Notes: generated from the sequence alone by a model not told the origin. 36,739 nt of DNA from Cuniculiplasma sp052315315 (GCA_052315315.1 JBLSDE010000017.1:1-36739), one strand, 5' to 3'. Shown: positions 16,843 to 25,946, counted from the first letter of the stretch. Numbers and translations are program-made.

Positions 16843-17679
16843 ATGGTAAATGTAATAGAGGTAAGCAGGATTTCAAAATCATACGGATTAATATCCAGAA
16901 AGCAAATCTTGAAAGATATCTCCTTTAATATTGAGGAGGGTGAGTGCATCTGTATTATGGGGGCAAACGGTCAGGGAAAAAGCACTCTTATTAAGATAAT
17001 AGCGGGTCTTTTGGCGAGGGATAAGGGGGATATAAAAATGGCGGGAAGATTGGGATATATGCCGGAAACAAGCATAAATTTTCCATCACTCAATATATAT
17101 CAAACAATGGAATATTATGATTTAATATCTGGACACGGAAAAAATTATGAACAATTAATAGATAGATTCTCTTTGGCAGAAAAGAGAAAGATAGTAAAAA
17201 AATTTTCAAAGGGCATGAAAAGGAAATTGGATCTTATAAGAACCCTGAATCTGAAACCTGACCTCCTGCTTCTTGATGAACCCTTTGAAGGGCTTGATCC
17301 GGGCGTTTGCAACGAAATGATATCCGTAATTGCGGAAGAGAAAGCAAGGGGTTCTGCAATCTTGTTGAGCAGCCATGATATGTCATATGTGGAGAAAATT
17401 GCTGACAGGGTATTTATTTTGAAGAACGGACTTTTGAATCAAATTGATGAATGGCAGAGAGAAACCACAGTATTAACAGTATCAGGGGATTTGAAAAAAA
17501 TTGAAGATATCTTAAAAAATTTTAAATGCAAAATAGGGAAAGAGGGTGAATATTTAAAAATAAAAGTGGTGGGAAATGAGGCAACTATTCCGGTCATTCA
17601 GTCTTTAGTAAAGAACGGGATAGACATAAGAAAACAGGAGGTTCTCAATCTTGAAGACATCTTTTTACAAGAAATCTAA
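16843..17679 (+). CDS. ABC transporter ATP-binding protein of the secretion cluster
   Basis: 278 residues. Walker A is GANGQGKST (40-48), followed by a GYMPE segment in the Q-loop region, signature FSKGMKRKL (121-129), Walker B LLLLDEP (141-147) and the H-loop SSHD. The C-terminal domain of about 70 residues is like that of ABC-2 drug or peptide exporters. A strong AAGGAGGT SD lies nine bases before the ATG. The 3' end overlaps the permease by 29 bases. It powers the permease at 17651 and is clearly distinct from the ATPase at 3565. Confidence 0.9.
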   Translation: MVNVIEVSRISKSYGLISRKQILKDISFNIEEGECICIMGANGQGKSTLIKIIAGLLARDKGDIKMAGRLGYMPETSINFPSLNIYQTMEYYDLISGHGKNYEQLIDRFSLAEKRKIVKKFSKGMKRKLDLIRTLNLKPDLLLLDEPFEGLDPGVCNEMISVIAEEKARGSAILLSSHDMSYVEKIADRVFILKNGLLNQIDEWQRETTVLTVSGDLKKIEDILKNFKCKIGKEGEYLKIKVVGNEATIPVIQSLVKNGIDIRKQEVLNLEDIFLQEI

Positions 17680-18586
17680 GGCCCTTTTATCTGATTTTTC
17701 GAGGACTGTCAGCGCCCAATTTACGAAGGATGTAATATATTTATTCAGGTCATTGTACGCACCGGCTGTTGTTTTTGTATCCATAATATTATTGTCCTTT
17801 ATACTTTATGAGGGGAATGCGCCGGTCATATCAACTTCGTTTTGGGCCCTTAAATATTCACTCGGATCAAACATAATGAGTCTGGGTATGGGCCCTTTCT
17901 TAAGTGTAAATTTTGGATGGATACTTATGCTTATTCCTGCCTTAAATATATCAGATGATATTGAAAGCAGAAATTTTGAAATCCTGAGAACATTCAAATT
18001 CAATTCACCTGGATATTATTTGGGTAAGATACTTTCCTCAATGTTCTATGTCCTTTTGTCCCTTTTAATAATTGCTTATATTGTTGAGGGTGCGTTGTTT
18101 TATGACGGCTATGCCATCACATCCAAATTTCTTATTGAACCCATTTATGTGGCGCTTGCTTCAATGGCAATCCTGTTACCCATATTTGGTATATCCATAT
18201 TAGTTTCAAGCCTTCTGGGTAATAAAATGCTCTCTGTATTCACTATTCTTTCACTTTTCTTCTTCATATCCATTGCAACCTCGGATCTGGGAACTATTTT
18301 GTTTTCTTCAACAAAAATATCTCTTTTTAATACCTTCCTATTCTCTTTAAACACTTTCTATTCTTCTCCAGTGGCAAGCGGGTTACTCGGCATGAGTATA
18401 AGGTTTTCAAGTGTTCATTTAACATACCAGAGTCTGCTTTATGTAATATCATTATCTGTTTTCATTTTCCTGTTACTGGGCTACATTGTAATTTTTTTCA
18501 GAAAAAACTATGTAAGGTTTCAGGAGAAGATAACTTTATTGTTATCCACAATTGTTTCGAGGGATGGTAAAAATGAGGAAGAGTAA
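17651..18586 (+). CDS. ABC-2 type permease of the secretion cluster
   Basis: 311 residues with about six membrane helices and a cytoplasmic N-terminus containing SAQFTKDVIYLFRS, as in ABC-2 permeases. The segment IESRNFEILRTF between helices 2 and 3 fits the usual intracellular coupling region. The TTG start at 17651 is supported by GGAGGT about eight bases upstream, within the ATPase gene. It overlaps the next gene by 14 bases. With the ATPase it forms an exporter, probably for one of the secreted proteins in the same run. Confidence 0.85.
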   Translation: MKTSFYKKSKALLSDFSRTVSAQFTKDVIYLFRSLYAPAVVFVSIILLSFILYEGNAPVISTSFWALKYSLGSNIMSLGMGPFLSVNFGWILMLIPALNISDDIESRNFEILRTFKFNSPGYYLGKILSSMFYVLLSLLIIAYIVEGALFYDGYAITSKFLIEPIYVALASMAILLPIFGISILVSSLLGNKMLSVFTILSLFFFISIATSDLGTILFSSTKISLFNTFLFSLNTFYSSPVASGLLGMSIRFSSVHLTYQSLLYVISLSVFIFLLLGYIVIFFRKNYVRFQEKITLLLSTIVSRDGKNEEE

Positions 18587-19019
18587 AATTTTTCTGGCCA
18601 TATTTCTGGCAATAGCTTTGTTGTGTTCTCTTTACGGGTATCACGAGTACGAAATTAGGGGAATTCAGGGCAATCAAAAGGTAGATAGATCTCCGCCAAT
18701 ATTTCCAGTGAATATAACAAACTATATTTTGCTCTATAATGCCGTGAACCTGACTGGCGAAGGAAGTCTGTATTTTAACCTTCCTTCAGGTACGTCAAAT
18801 GTTAAAATAATCGCACTTGAAAATAAGACTGATGGTACCATCTGTATAATCAATCCAACAGGGGGTATTTCAGGAAAAATGGTATTCAATTACTGCACGC
18901 CAAGCAATGCAATCTGTGGACCTGTGCTTAATTCATCTTTCATAGGAAAATGGACTATCAATTACAATCTCTACATGGGTAAGGATGGAAACGATCATGT
19001 GGTGGTTTATTATGACTAA
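18573..19019 (+). CDS. Small signal-anchored protein in the secretion cluster
   Basis: About 148 residues from the ATG at 18573, chosen because GAGGGA (18559-18564) lies eight bases upstream; a TTG at 18552 would add seven residues. It has an N-terminal hydrophobic helix (about 6-22), then an external beta-rich domain with sequons and three Cys (TICIIN, FNYC, AICG). No family is recognised. It overlaps both the permease before it and the gene after it, so the whole run is translated as a unit. Confidence 0.6.
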   Translation: MRKSKIFLAIFLAIALLCSLYGYHEYEIRGIQGNQKVDRSPPIFPVNITNYILLYNAVNLTGEGSLYFNLPSGTSNVKIIALENKTDGTICIINPTGGISGKMVFNYCTPSNAICGPVLNSSFIGKWTINYNLYMGKDGNDHVVVYYD

Positions 19020-19554
19020 GCGTATAATAGCTATTCTAGTTATAATTTTCATTATGTTTGCTTATTCCCTGAGCCTTGTTTTTCCGGAAAATCCAAACTA
19101 TAACTACATCACTTTGAATGTTGGCACCAGTGGTCTTAACTTTACGCAAAATGGCTCTGTGGATTTTCATATTGACGCAACAGGATACACTCATAATTTT
19201 ACAGTTACCTCGACCTGTTCCGATTCCAATTTAATAGTGGGTCTGGAGGTTGTGTTTACAGGATTACCTGATAATTTTACTTTTGTGAATCAGTCATTTA
19301 TAGATCAATGTGTGATGCCAAACGTTTCCAAAATGGTAGTTTGTTACTCTTTCCCAGTTACATTAACTAACGAAAACCCAAATTTGACTGTAAAATGGAA
19401 CGAAATTCCCATAATGAATGGTAGTGGTCAGAATTCCACCAGTTCCGCACCAACAGGCTACTATGTGTTTTATCTTGCTAACCTGAGTGGTATGGGAAGG
19501 TACCATGACGTTATTAAGATAAATTACCAAAATAATTACTTCCTGATAAAATAA
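19012..19554 (+). CDS. Signal-anchored Asn-rich protein, paralogue of the protein at 16098
   Basis: About 180 residues from the ATG at 19012, supported by GTGGTGG about six bases upstream and an eight-base overlap with the preceding stop; an upstream ATG at 18985 is less likely. It has an N-terminal helix, then an external domain with about ten sequons and three Cys. Its C-terminal half (VCYSFPV, then APTGYYVFYLANLSG) parallels the protein at 16098. It is the last intact gene of the cluster. Function unknown. Confidence 0.65.
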   Translation: MTKRIIAILVIIFIMFAYSLSLVFPENPNYNYITLNVGTSGLNFTQNGSVDFHIDATGYTHNFTVTSTCSDSNLIVGLEVVFTGLPDNFTFVNQSFIDQCVMPNVSKMVVCYSFPVTLTNENPNLTVKWNEIPIMNGSGQNSTSSAPTGYYVFYLANLSGMGRYHDVIKINYQNNYFLIK

Positions 19555-19601
19555 AAATAGACAAGATCTAAAATATTCATAACTTATTATCTTTTAAATA
19601 A

Positions 19602-19811
19602 AACATCAGAGCTAATTATGATCCCGTTTCCTATGAATATTTTAATTGCCAAATATGGATGAATTGGAATTCAAATGCTGGCGCACAGTTTGGAAAAGAT
19701 AGTTATATCAAGGAATATTTGAAATGGTTTTCAATCACTATTCTCCTGATCTGTCTATATTCATCCAGTTTCATCGGTTTTGTGGGTCTTATCACAAATC
19801 AATCTGTATAG
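19602..19811 (+). pseudogene. Membrane-protein remnant in a 537-base gap
   Basis: Between 19555 and 20091 there is no convincing intact gene. One frame stays open from 19602 to a TAG at 19809-19811 (about 69 codons) and reads like real protein: a soluble stretch with FNCQIW and NSNAGAQFGKDSY, then a membrane helix (FSITILLICLYSSSF). It lacks an upstream start; the first ATG is at 19659. It may be a 5'-truncated relic of another cluster member, or a 50-residue small protein. The rest of the gap is AT-rich without visible structure. Confidence 0.3.
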
Positions 19812-20091
19812 AAGGGAGTATCTATATTAACTGTTCAAAGATTAGAAAATATTTGCAGAACCCCGCAATCATTTTAGAAAATTCCATTCAAGCACTTTAC
19901 AGGTTCGATTATCAAATAAAATATGGGTCTTACATTATGTATGTACAAAATGAATTCAGCCTCACATAAGTAAGGAATGGGCTACCTCTGACATCCTTTA
20001 ATGAAAACGTCTTCTTTCTGCAAATTCAGGGAATAACTTAAAAAAATTTAAGAATTGCGCAGTTATATTGACTCTATTGTCTAATCTTAAG

Positions 20092-20832
20092 ATGAACATA
20101 ATATCAAGCGGAAGCAAGGGCAATTCTACCATAATCTGGGATGAGGAAGATGCCATAGTCATAGATTTTGGCATTTCAGCAAAAAGGTTCAATGCAAGAA
20201 TAGAGGAAATAGGGGCAAAATTTCAGAATCTTTCCATAATTGTAACACATGAACATGGCGATCATGCCTCCGGTCTGCCAGTCGCATCAAGACGGGTTCA
20301 AGGGGATATATATCTTAGAGAAAAGACCAGAAACGCAATGAAGTTTGACAGATCATATGTTATGGGCGATGATCTCTGCATAGGTAATTTTTATATCAGG
20401 GCTATTCCAGTATCACACGATGCCGTTGATCCTGTGGGATACATAATTGAGAACAGGGGAAGAAAAATAGCATCCTTCTCGGATCTTGGTTTCTTTCCCA
20501 TGGAGTATTCCGACGACATAATTGGATCAGACATACTTGCAATAGAAGCCAATCATGATACGGAAATGCTCAGAACAGGGCCATATTCAGAACAGCTTAA
20601 GAGAAGAATATCCAGTAATTATGGGCACATGTCAAATGAGCAGGCGGCACTTGCACTGGAACAACTCAGCGATGTGGATACAAATATAATCTTAATCCAT
20701 CTCTCAGACGAAAATAACAGACCTGATATAGCTTATAATCATGTGAAGGATCATCTGGTAAACAGAAATATAAAATTCAAGAGAATAGAATGTGCCCGTC
20801 AGATTTACGGTTCTTCTGTATATGAGGTGTAG
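20092..20832 (+). CDS. MBL-fold metallohydrolase (YycJ/WalJ-like)
   Basis: 246 residues from the ATG at 20092, so the protein starts with the family-typical GSGSKGNS-like segment (ISSGSKGNST). The metal motif HEHGDH is at about 53-58, followed by a downstream SHD and the GHMSN segment near the end, as in YycJ-type beta-lactamase-fold hydrolases. These are two-metal nucleases or phosphodiesterases. A GTTATATT box about 26 bases upstream supports a leaderless start; a longer in-frame version from 20068 is less likely. It is followed after three bases by a dehydrogenase gene and heads a five-gene same-strand run. Confidence 0.85.
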   Translation: MNIISSGSKGNSTIIWDEEDAIVIDFGISAKRFNARIEEIGAKFQNLSIIVTHEHGDHASGLPVASRRVQGDIYLREKTRNAMKFDRSYVMGDDLCIGNFYIRAIPVSHDAVDPVGYIIENRGRKIASFSDLGFFPMEYSDDIIGSDILAIEANHDTEMLRTGPYSEQLKRRISSNYGHMSNEQAALALEQLSDVDTNIILIHLSDENNRPDIAYNHVKDHLVNRNIKFKRIECARQIYGSSVYEV

Positions 20833-20835
20833 GAA

Positions 20836-21699
20836 ATGAATGAGATTGGGTTTGTAGGATTGGGAAGGATGGGTCAGCCAATTGTAGATCATCTGAGGGA
20901 AAATTTCAGGGTATCTGCTGTATATAACCGTACAGCAGAGAAAATTCCACCGGACTTAAAGAATGTGGCCAAATCATCTCCACTGGAAGTTGCTGAAAAT
21001 TCAGATATAATTTTCCTTATAGTTACAGATTCGGCGGCATCATGGGATGTTGTAAGCAACATCATAGAAGGATCGGTGAAAGAAAAACTAATTGTGGATA
21101 TGTCAACAATTTCATTTCGACAGAGTTTGAAAAATCACGATGCAGTTTTAAAGTCCGGAAACAATTACATGGACTGTCCTGTTATCGGGAGTGTTCCTGC
21201 GGCAGTCTCTGGTAAACTCACTTCAGTTGCCGGTGGAAGGATGGAAGATTTTTCGAGAGTCAAAGAAATGCTGAAAACATTTACGGGAAAGCAGATTTAC
21301 GCCGGAAAGGCTGGTTCGGGAATAGCCTTAAAACTTTCAAATAACCATGTCATGGGTTCAGCCATGGCATCTCTTGCAGAGGCCATTGCAATGTCAAGGA
21401 GTATGGGGATTTCACTTGAAACAATAATCGAGGCTTTCCAGTCCGGTGGAGCAATGACAAGAATACTTGATCTTAAAAGGGATAAAATATCCCGTGAAGA
21501 TTTTTCACCAGAATTCTCTCTCAGGCATCAGTTAAAAGATCTTAGATATGCAATGGAACTGGCAGAGGAGATGGGGGTAGTGCATTCAGTCCTTTCATCA
21601 GTGGAGGCTGAATATTCAATTTCCATGAGCAAAGATCAGGATCCTGATATGTCCTATATTGTTCATTTTGTTAAAAAATTGGGTTTGGCTGATGAATAA
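20836..21699 (+). CDS. NAD(P)-dependent beta-hydroxyacid dehydrogenase (HIBADH family)
   Basis: 287 residues. The N-terminal Rossmann fold has GLGRMG (8-13), the substrate motif region is MDCPVIGSVPAA (112-123), and the catalytic GSGIALKLSNN has Lys166 and Asn170. This is the 3-hydroxyisobutyrate dehydrogenase / glyoxylate reductase / 6-phosphogluconate-like family, which oxidises a 3-hydroxyacid or reduces the matching semialdehyde. The exact substrate cannot be read from sequence. It starts four bases after the MBL stop and overlaps the A24 peptidase start by eight bases. Confidence 0.88.
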   Translation: MNEIGFVGLGRMGQPIVDHLRENFRVSAVYNRTAEKIPPDLKNVAKSSPLEVAENSDIIFLIVTDSAASWDVVSNIIEGSVKEKLIVDMSTISFRQSLKNHDAVLKSGNNYMDCPVIGSVPAAVSGKLTSVAGGRMEDFSRVKEMLKTFTGKQIYAGKAGSGIALKLSNNHVMGSAMASLAEAIAMSRSMGISLETIIEAFQSGGAMTRILDLKRDKISREDFSPEFSLRHQLKDLRYAMELAEEMGVVHSVLSSVEAEYSISMSKDQDPDMSYIVHFVKKLGLADE

Positions 21700-22387
21700 T
21701 TATTCTCTTTTAATTCTTGCAGCTTCTGGAATAGTAACATTCATATTTGCGTCCTTTCAGGACCACAGAAAGAGACGCGTCAACTTCCTCACATTCCTGC
21801 CCTTAATGATTGTAATAAACGTGATATATATCGCTCTCTCGCTTAACACTGAAATGCTTGTTCTGGGAGATATACTCTGGGGGATTATGTTTCTCGACCC
21901 GGAGAAATGGATATTTCCACTTCCCGTAGCACTTGTGTTCGGTGTTGGCACTGTTCTTTTCCTTCATTCCACAGAGAACTTAATCAACTGGATGATAATT
22001 GGACTATTTGCATTTCTCGGTATAAGGGAGAAACTATTTGGAATTGGGGATATTAAGGGAATGATTGCCCTTTCACTCTCCCTTTCATCCCTTTACATCA
22101 GTTATGGTACATACTACATAATAGACATACCTGAAAATATACTCTTTGTGATCAATCTTGGGATCACATCTTCCTTTGCCCTTGTATGGGCAATGATTTA
22201 CACAAGAAAAATAACTGGTAAAATGGGATACTTTGTGAAATATCAGGGTAATGTGGATCAGATAAAATTCAGGGAAGTGGAAAGGAATGGATCCAGATTG
22301 GTGTCCTATCGTGTGCCCTTTATGGAGTTCATACTTGCAGCTTATATAATAACACTAATATCCCTTATGGTAGGTTTTCCCCTATGA
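21692..22387 (+). CDS. A24-family aspartic membrane peptidase (prepilin/preflagellin peptidase type)
   Basis: About 231 residues from the ATG at 21692 (ATGAATAA junction with the preceding stop); the longer in-frame start at 21659 would lie inside the dehydrogenase. It is a multi-helix membrane protein with the two catalytic Asp sites of this family: FQDHRKRRVNF (D24) near the first cytoplasmic loop, and GIGDIKG (D120). Such enzymes remove the signal peptide from archaellins, pilins or similar class III substrates (FlaK, PibD, EppA). No pilus or archaellum genes are in the window. The last bases overlap the imidazolonepropionase start (ATGA). Confidence 0.8.
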   Translation: MNNYSLLILAASGIVTFIFASFQDHRKRRVNFLTFLPLMIVINVIYIALSLNTEMLVLGDILWGIMFLDPEKWIFPLPVALVFGVGTVLFLHSTENLINWMIIGLFAFLGIREKLFGIGDIKGMIALSLSLSSLYISYGTYYIIDIPENILFVINLGITSSFALVWAMIYTRKITGKMGYFVKYQGNVDQIKFREVERNGSRLVSYRVPFMEFILAAYIITLISLMVGFPL

Positions 22388-23628
22388 ATGGAAGCAGAGG
22401 ATTGAAACTTCAGAACATTAAAAAGGTATATACGCCCTCCGGCGAAGGATATCTGATGGGTGAAAATCAGGGAAACATACAGATACTTGATTCACAGGAT
22501 ATCCATATTGTTGACGGTAGATTTCATAATGAGGGAAATACAGAGGAAGTCATAGACTGCTCTGATCTTATTGCAATTCCAGGTTTTGTGGATTCACACA
22601 CACATATGGTCTATGCAGGAGGAAGAGAGGAAGAATTTATAATGAGGGCAAGAGGTGTTTCCTATCTTGAACTTCTGGAGAGCGGAAATGGAATAATGAG
22701 GACAGTGAGAACAACTGTAGATTCCAGTGAGGAAAGAATCCTTCGGGAGACACTGGAAAGGCTAATGATACACATTATGCACGGAGTTACCACAGTGGAA
22801 ATGAAGACGGGATACGGAATGAACCTTGAAAATGAAGAAAAAATGCTTAGAGTTATGCATTCACTCGAAAAAAGTAGCGGTGTAAGAATCGTGAAGACTC
22901 TCTTGCCAATGCACGCAAGGCCACCGGAAAATTACGCAGGAGACTATGTTTCGGAATCTATAAGGATAATGAAAAAACTAAGGCCAATGGCAGATTTTAC
23001 CGATGTTTTCTGCGACAGGGGGGCATTCTCATTGGAGGAGACAGAGAGATACCTTGAAGCATGCAGTCAGGAGAAAATTCCCATAAGAATCCACGCAGAT
23101 GAACTTGATAACATTGGAGCAACCTCACTGGCAGAAAAATTCAGGATATATTCAATGGATCATCTGCTTAAGACTGGAAAGGATGATCTGAAGCACTTTA
23201 GGAAGGGTGGCAGTGCTGCCACAATCCTTCCAATAACTGCCTTTTCCCTGGGGGAAAAATACCCTGATGCCAGAGAATTTATAGATAACGGAATACCCCT
23301 GTGCGTTGCCTCTGACGTATCGCCACTCTCTCCAGTTCCAAATATGCAGTTTGCAGGAAACCTTGCAATCAGAATGGCAGGAATGACACCAGAAGAGGTA
23401 TTAAATGCAATGACAATCAATCCCGCAATATCCCTGAATATTGGAAATGAGACAGGGACAATAAAAGAAGGGAAATGGGCAGATATGGTTCTATTCAGAG
23501 CCACATCCTTAGAAGACATATTCTATCGCTGGGATTCACTTCTGCCTGAAATGGTAATAAGCAGGGGAAGAATAAGGAATGTAAAAGAATCTTTTAGAAG
23601 TATGTATATGAATGGATGTGATGATTAA
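22384..23628 (+). CDS. hutI: Imidazolonepropionase
   Basis: 414-residue amidohydrolase. DSHTHMVYAG (70-79) holds His72 and His74 of the metal site. It is followed by the family-specific GNGIMRTVR, EMKTGYGM, HADE (His237, Glu240), MDHL (His260), TILPITAFSLG and ASDVSPLSP (Asp311). The enzyme hydrolyses 4-imidazolone-5-propanoate to N-formimino-glutamate, the third step of histidine breakdown. No other hut gene is visible in the window. The gene overlaps the A24 peptidase by four bases and is followed after two bases by dph2, so it sits in a mixed-function operon. Confidence 0.9.
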   Translation: MNGSRGLKLQNIKKVYTPSGEGYLMGENQGNIQILDSQDIHIVDGRFHNEGNTEEVIDCSDLIAIPGFVDSHTHMVYAGGREEEFIMRARGVSYLELLESGNGIMRTVRTTVDSSEERILRETLERLMIHIMHGVTTVEMKTGYGMNLENEEKMLRVMHSLEKSSGVRIVKTLLPMHARPPENYAGDYVSESIRIMKKLRPMADFTDVFCDRGAFSLEETERYLEACSQEKIPIRIHADELDNIGATSLAEKFRIYSMDHLLKTGKDDLKHFRKGGSAATILPITAFSLGEKYPDAREFIDNGIPLCVASDVSPLSPVPNMQFAGNLAIRMAGMTPEEVLNAMTINPAISLNIGNETGTIKEGKWADMVLFRATSLEDIFYRWDSLLPEMVISRGRIRNVKESFRSMYMNGCDD

Positions 23629-23630
23629 AC

Positions 23631-24647
23631 ATGACAAATTATATGGATCCCCAGAGGGTCATTTCAAAACTTAAGGAAATAGGGGCAAAGAAAATTCTCC
23701 TTCAGCTGCCAGATGGCCTGAAGCCCCATGTTTTTGATTATTTTAATGAGTTATCAAAAAATTTCCAGGTTATAGTGAGTTCAGAGGGTTTCTTTGGAGC
23801 CTGCGACACAGGTACAATGGATGAATATAAATCAGTGGATGCGGTTGTACAGATGGGTCATACAGAGATTCCAAATGTGGATTACGGCATTCCGGTCATA
23901 TTTGAGGAGTACATACATCCACCAAGAGAAGATTTTCAGAATCTTGATCTATCCCCACTGGAGAAATCATCGTACAAAAAAATCGGAATACTATATTCAA
24001 TACAGTACAGGGAGAGTGCAATTGCATTCTCAGAATTCCTGAGGAAGAAAGGTTATGATACATCCATGGGTGAAAATGATGGAAGACTCAAGTATCCTGG
24101 TCAGGTACTGGGATGCAATTACAGCCCGGTACATGACAATGACAGATGGGCAGACTGCCATATTATTCTGTCCACAGGGACATTTCACTCCATGGGGGCG
24201 CAGCTTGTCACGGACAAGGAGGTATTTCTCCTTGACATGAGTGAGCCCTTTTCACTTCATTCCATGAAACCGGAGGCCGAGAAGAGAATAAGGCTGAGAT
24301 ATGCAAATATGGCAAGGGCCCTCGATGCGAAGAAATTTGTCATAGTGGTCGACACAAAGGTCGGTCAGTTCAGACTCAAGCTCGCTGAAATGATCAAAAA
24401 GCACGTGGATGAGATGGGAAGATCGGGTATAATAGCATATGCAAACGAATCCAATCCTGTTGATTTTCAGAACATGATGGCAGACTGCATAATATTCACA
24501 GGATGCCCAAGGGTTGCAACCGATGACTTTATGAGATATGAGACACCAATACTAACTGCACAGGAATTTTTGATGATATTCAAAGGAAGGGGGAACGGGA
24601 AGTATATATTTGACGAAATAGTCAACGTTGACAGGATCAGCCTGTGA
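23631..24647 (+). CDS. dph2: 2-(3-amino-3-carboxypropyl)histidine synthase (diphthamide step 1)
   Basis: 338 residues with the three conserved Cys that bind the unusual [4Fe-4S] cluster: C58 (FGACDTG), C162 (VLGCNYSP) and C292 (TGCPRVATDD). It transfers the 3-amino-3-carboxypropyl group from SAM to a histidine of elongation factor 2, starting diphthamide synthesis; in archaea Dph2 works as a homodimer. It is the last gene of the run from 20092. Its 3' end overlaps the convergent tRNA methylthiotransferase gene by 11 bases. Confidence 0.92.
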   Translation: MTNYMDPQRVISKLKEIGAKKILLQLPDGLKPHVFDYFNELSKNFQVIVSSEGFFGACDTGTMDEYKSVDAVVQMGHTEIPNVDYGIPVIFEEYIHPPREDFQNLDLSPLEKSSYKKIGILYSIQYRESAIAFSEFLRKKGYDTSMGENDGRLKYPGQVLGCNYSPVHDNDRWADCHIILSTGTFHSMGAQLVTDKEVFLLDMSEPFSLHSMKPEAEKRIRLRYANMARALDAKKFVIVVDTKVGQFRLKLAEMIKKHVDEMGRSGIIAYANESNPVDFQNMMADCIIFTGCPRVATDDFMRYETPILTAQEFLMIFKGRGNGKYIFDEIVNVDRISL

Positions 24648-25851
24648 TTTTCCCAATCAGATATGTTGGTCCCGTTTCAACAATTTCTGCCCTTACCCAT
24701 GAATATTTTTCATGAATGCCTGGAATAACAACCGGCCTGTATGACCTGTCTCTCCCAACGCTTGTGTTGTTTTTACCCATTTCTGTTATAATGATATCTC
24801 TCTCCTTCCCTATGAGGCTGGAATAGGATTCCTCAATGATTCTGTGATGAATCTGGGTGAATTCCTGGGACCATCTCTTTATGAGATTTGAAGGAGGAGT
24901 CTTCTTTCCAAAATCCTTTGTGTACTGCCTGGGGCTGAAACGGGTTATATTCACTATTTCCGGCCTTGATACTTCCAGAAGTCTGCAGGTTCTCTCGAAG
25001 GATTCTTCATCATCCCCTGGATAACCTGCTATTATGTCTGTGGATATGAGTGCATCATGGAACTCTTCCCTGAACCTCCGGACTATTTTGAAATAGGTCT
25101 CTGCATTATATTCCCTGTTCATGAGTTCCAGTATTCTGTCGTCGCCGCTTTGTACAGGTATGTGCAGAAACTTGAAGACCTTTTCACTCCTGTAAGATTC
25201 AATAAGATTCTCCAGAATCTCTTCCGTGTTTTTTGGTTCCATCATTCCCACACGTAGCATGAATTTCTCATCTATGGATGTAAGGGCCCTGATAAGGTCA
25301 GGCAGCCTCCTGCCTGTATCCTTTCCGTAAGCCGCTGTATCCAGGGAAGATATTCTTATCTCCCTTATACCTCTGGATATCTGCATCTCTGCCTGTCCAA
25401 CTATCTTTTCAACAGGCCTCGATAGCAATTTTCCCCTTGCAACTCTTGAGATGCAGTAGTTGCAGCTTCCCGTACACCCCTGATTTATTGGTATTCCATC
25501 GAGAATGGATGTTTCCCTTATCTCTATATTGTCAAGTCTTCCCCTGTAAAGATCCCTGAAGTCCCCACTGCTTATGACATCCACATTCTTCTCCTTCAGA
25601 GATCCCATGGTTACAGGAGGGAGGCATCCTATGACCATTGTCTTTCCAGAGTCAGAAAGTTCCCCTATCCTTCTGATCATGTGATCCTCTGTCTTCTTGA
25701 TAACTGCGCACGTCCCTATAATCCTCAGATCTGCATCTTCAGGATTTTTAACTATGACGTCTCCTTCTTCCATTATACTGTTTGTATAGAGTCCTGTCTC
25801 CGATTTCTGCAGTGTGCATCCATAGGATTCAACGTAAATTTTTCTTGACAT
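24637..25851 (-). CDS. tRNA t6A37 methylthiotransferase, e-MtaB (CDKAL1) type
   Basis: 404 residues. The N-terminal MTTase domain has Cys12 (ESYGCTLQKSE), Cys48 (GTCAVIKKTE) and Cys76 (IGCLPP) for one cluster. The radical SAM core has C126-x3-C130-x2-C133 (QGCTGSCNYC). Further typical segments are HIPVQSGDDRIL, DIIAGYPGDDEESF and a C-terminal TRAM-like domain. It adds a methylthio group to t6A at position 37 of tRNAs reading ANN codons. The archaeal members belong to the e-MtaB group. A palindromic TATA-like GGTTTTAAAACC lies about 28 bases upstream. Confidence 0.92.
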   Translation of the reverse strand: MSRKIYVESYGCTLQKSETGLYTNSIMEEGDVIVKNPEDADLRIIGTCAVIKKTEDHMIRRIGELSDSGKTMVIGCLPPVTMGSLKEKNVDVISSGDFRDLYRGRLDNIEIRETSILDGIPINQGCTGSCNYCISRVARGKLLSRPVEKIVGQAEMQISRGIREIRISSLDTAAYGKDTGRRLPDLIRALTSIDEKFMLRVGMMEPKNTEEILENLIESYRSEKVFKFLHIPVQSGDDRILELMNREYNAETYFKIVRRFREEFHDALISTDIIAGYPGDDEESFERTCRLLEVSRPEIVNITRFSPRQYTKDFGKKTPPSNLIKRWSQEFTQIHHRIIEESYSSLIGKERDIIITEMGKNNTSVGRDRSYRPVVIPGIHEKYSWVRAEIVETGPTYLIGKITG

Positions 25852-25873
25852 TTTTAAGTTCCATATGTAAACT

Positions 25874-25885
25874 GGTTTTAAAACC
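25874..25885 (-). promoter_or_regulatory. TATA box of the tRNA methylthiotransferase gene
   Basis: GGTTTTAAAACC is a perfect 12-bp palindrome containing a TATA-like core, centred about 28 bases before the ATG at 25851 on the minus strand. The spacing fits transcription starting at or very near the start codon. Confidence 0.45.
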
Positions 25886-25946
25886 TTTGAGCGATTCTAA
25901 AAAAGTTGAAGAGAAAATTGAAAATCAATTTAAAGTGATGTAAGGG

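Noticed and set aside
19724..19969. 81-codon frame in the gap after the secretion cluster
   Set aside because: It has an odd composition, overlaps the more protein-like remnant frame and has no start signal.
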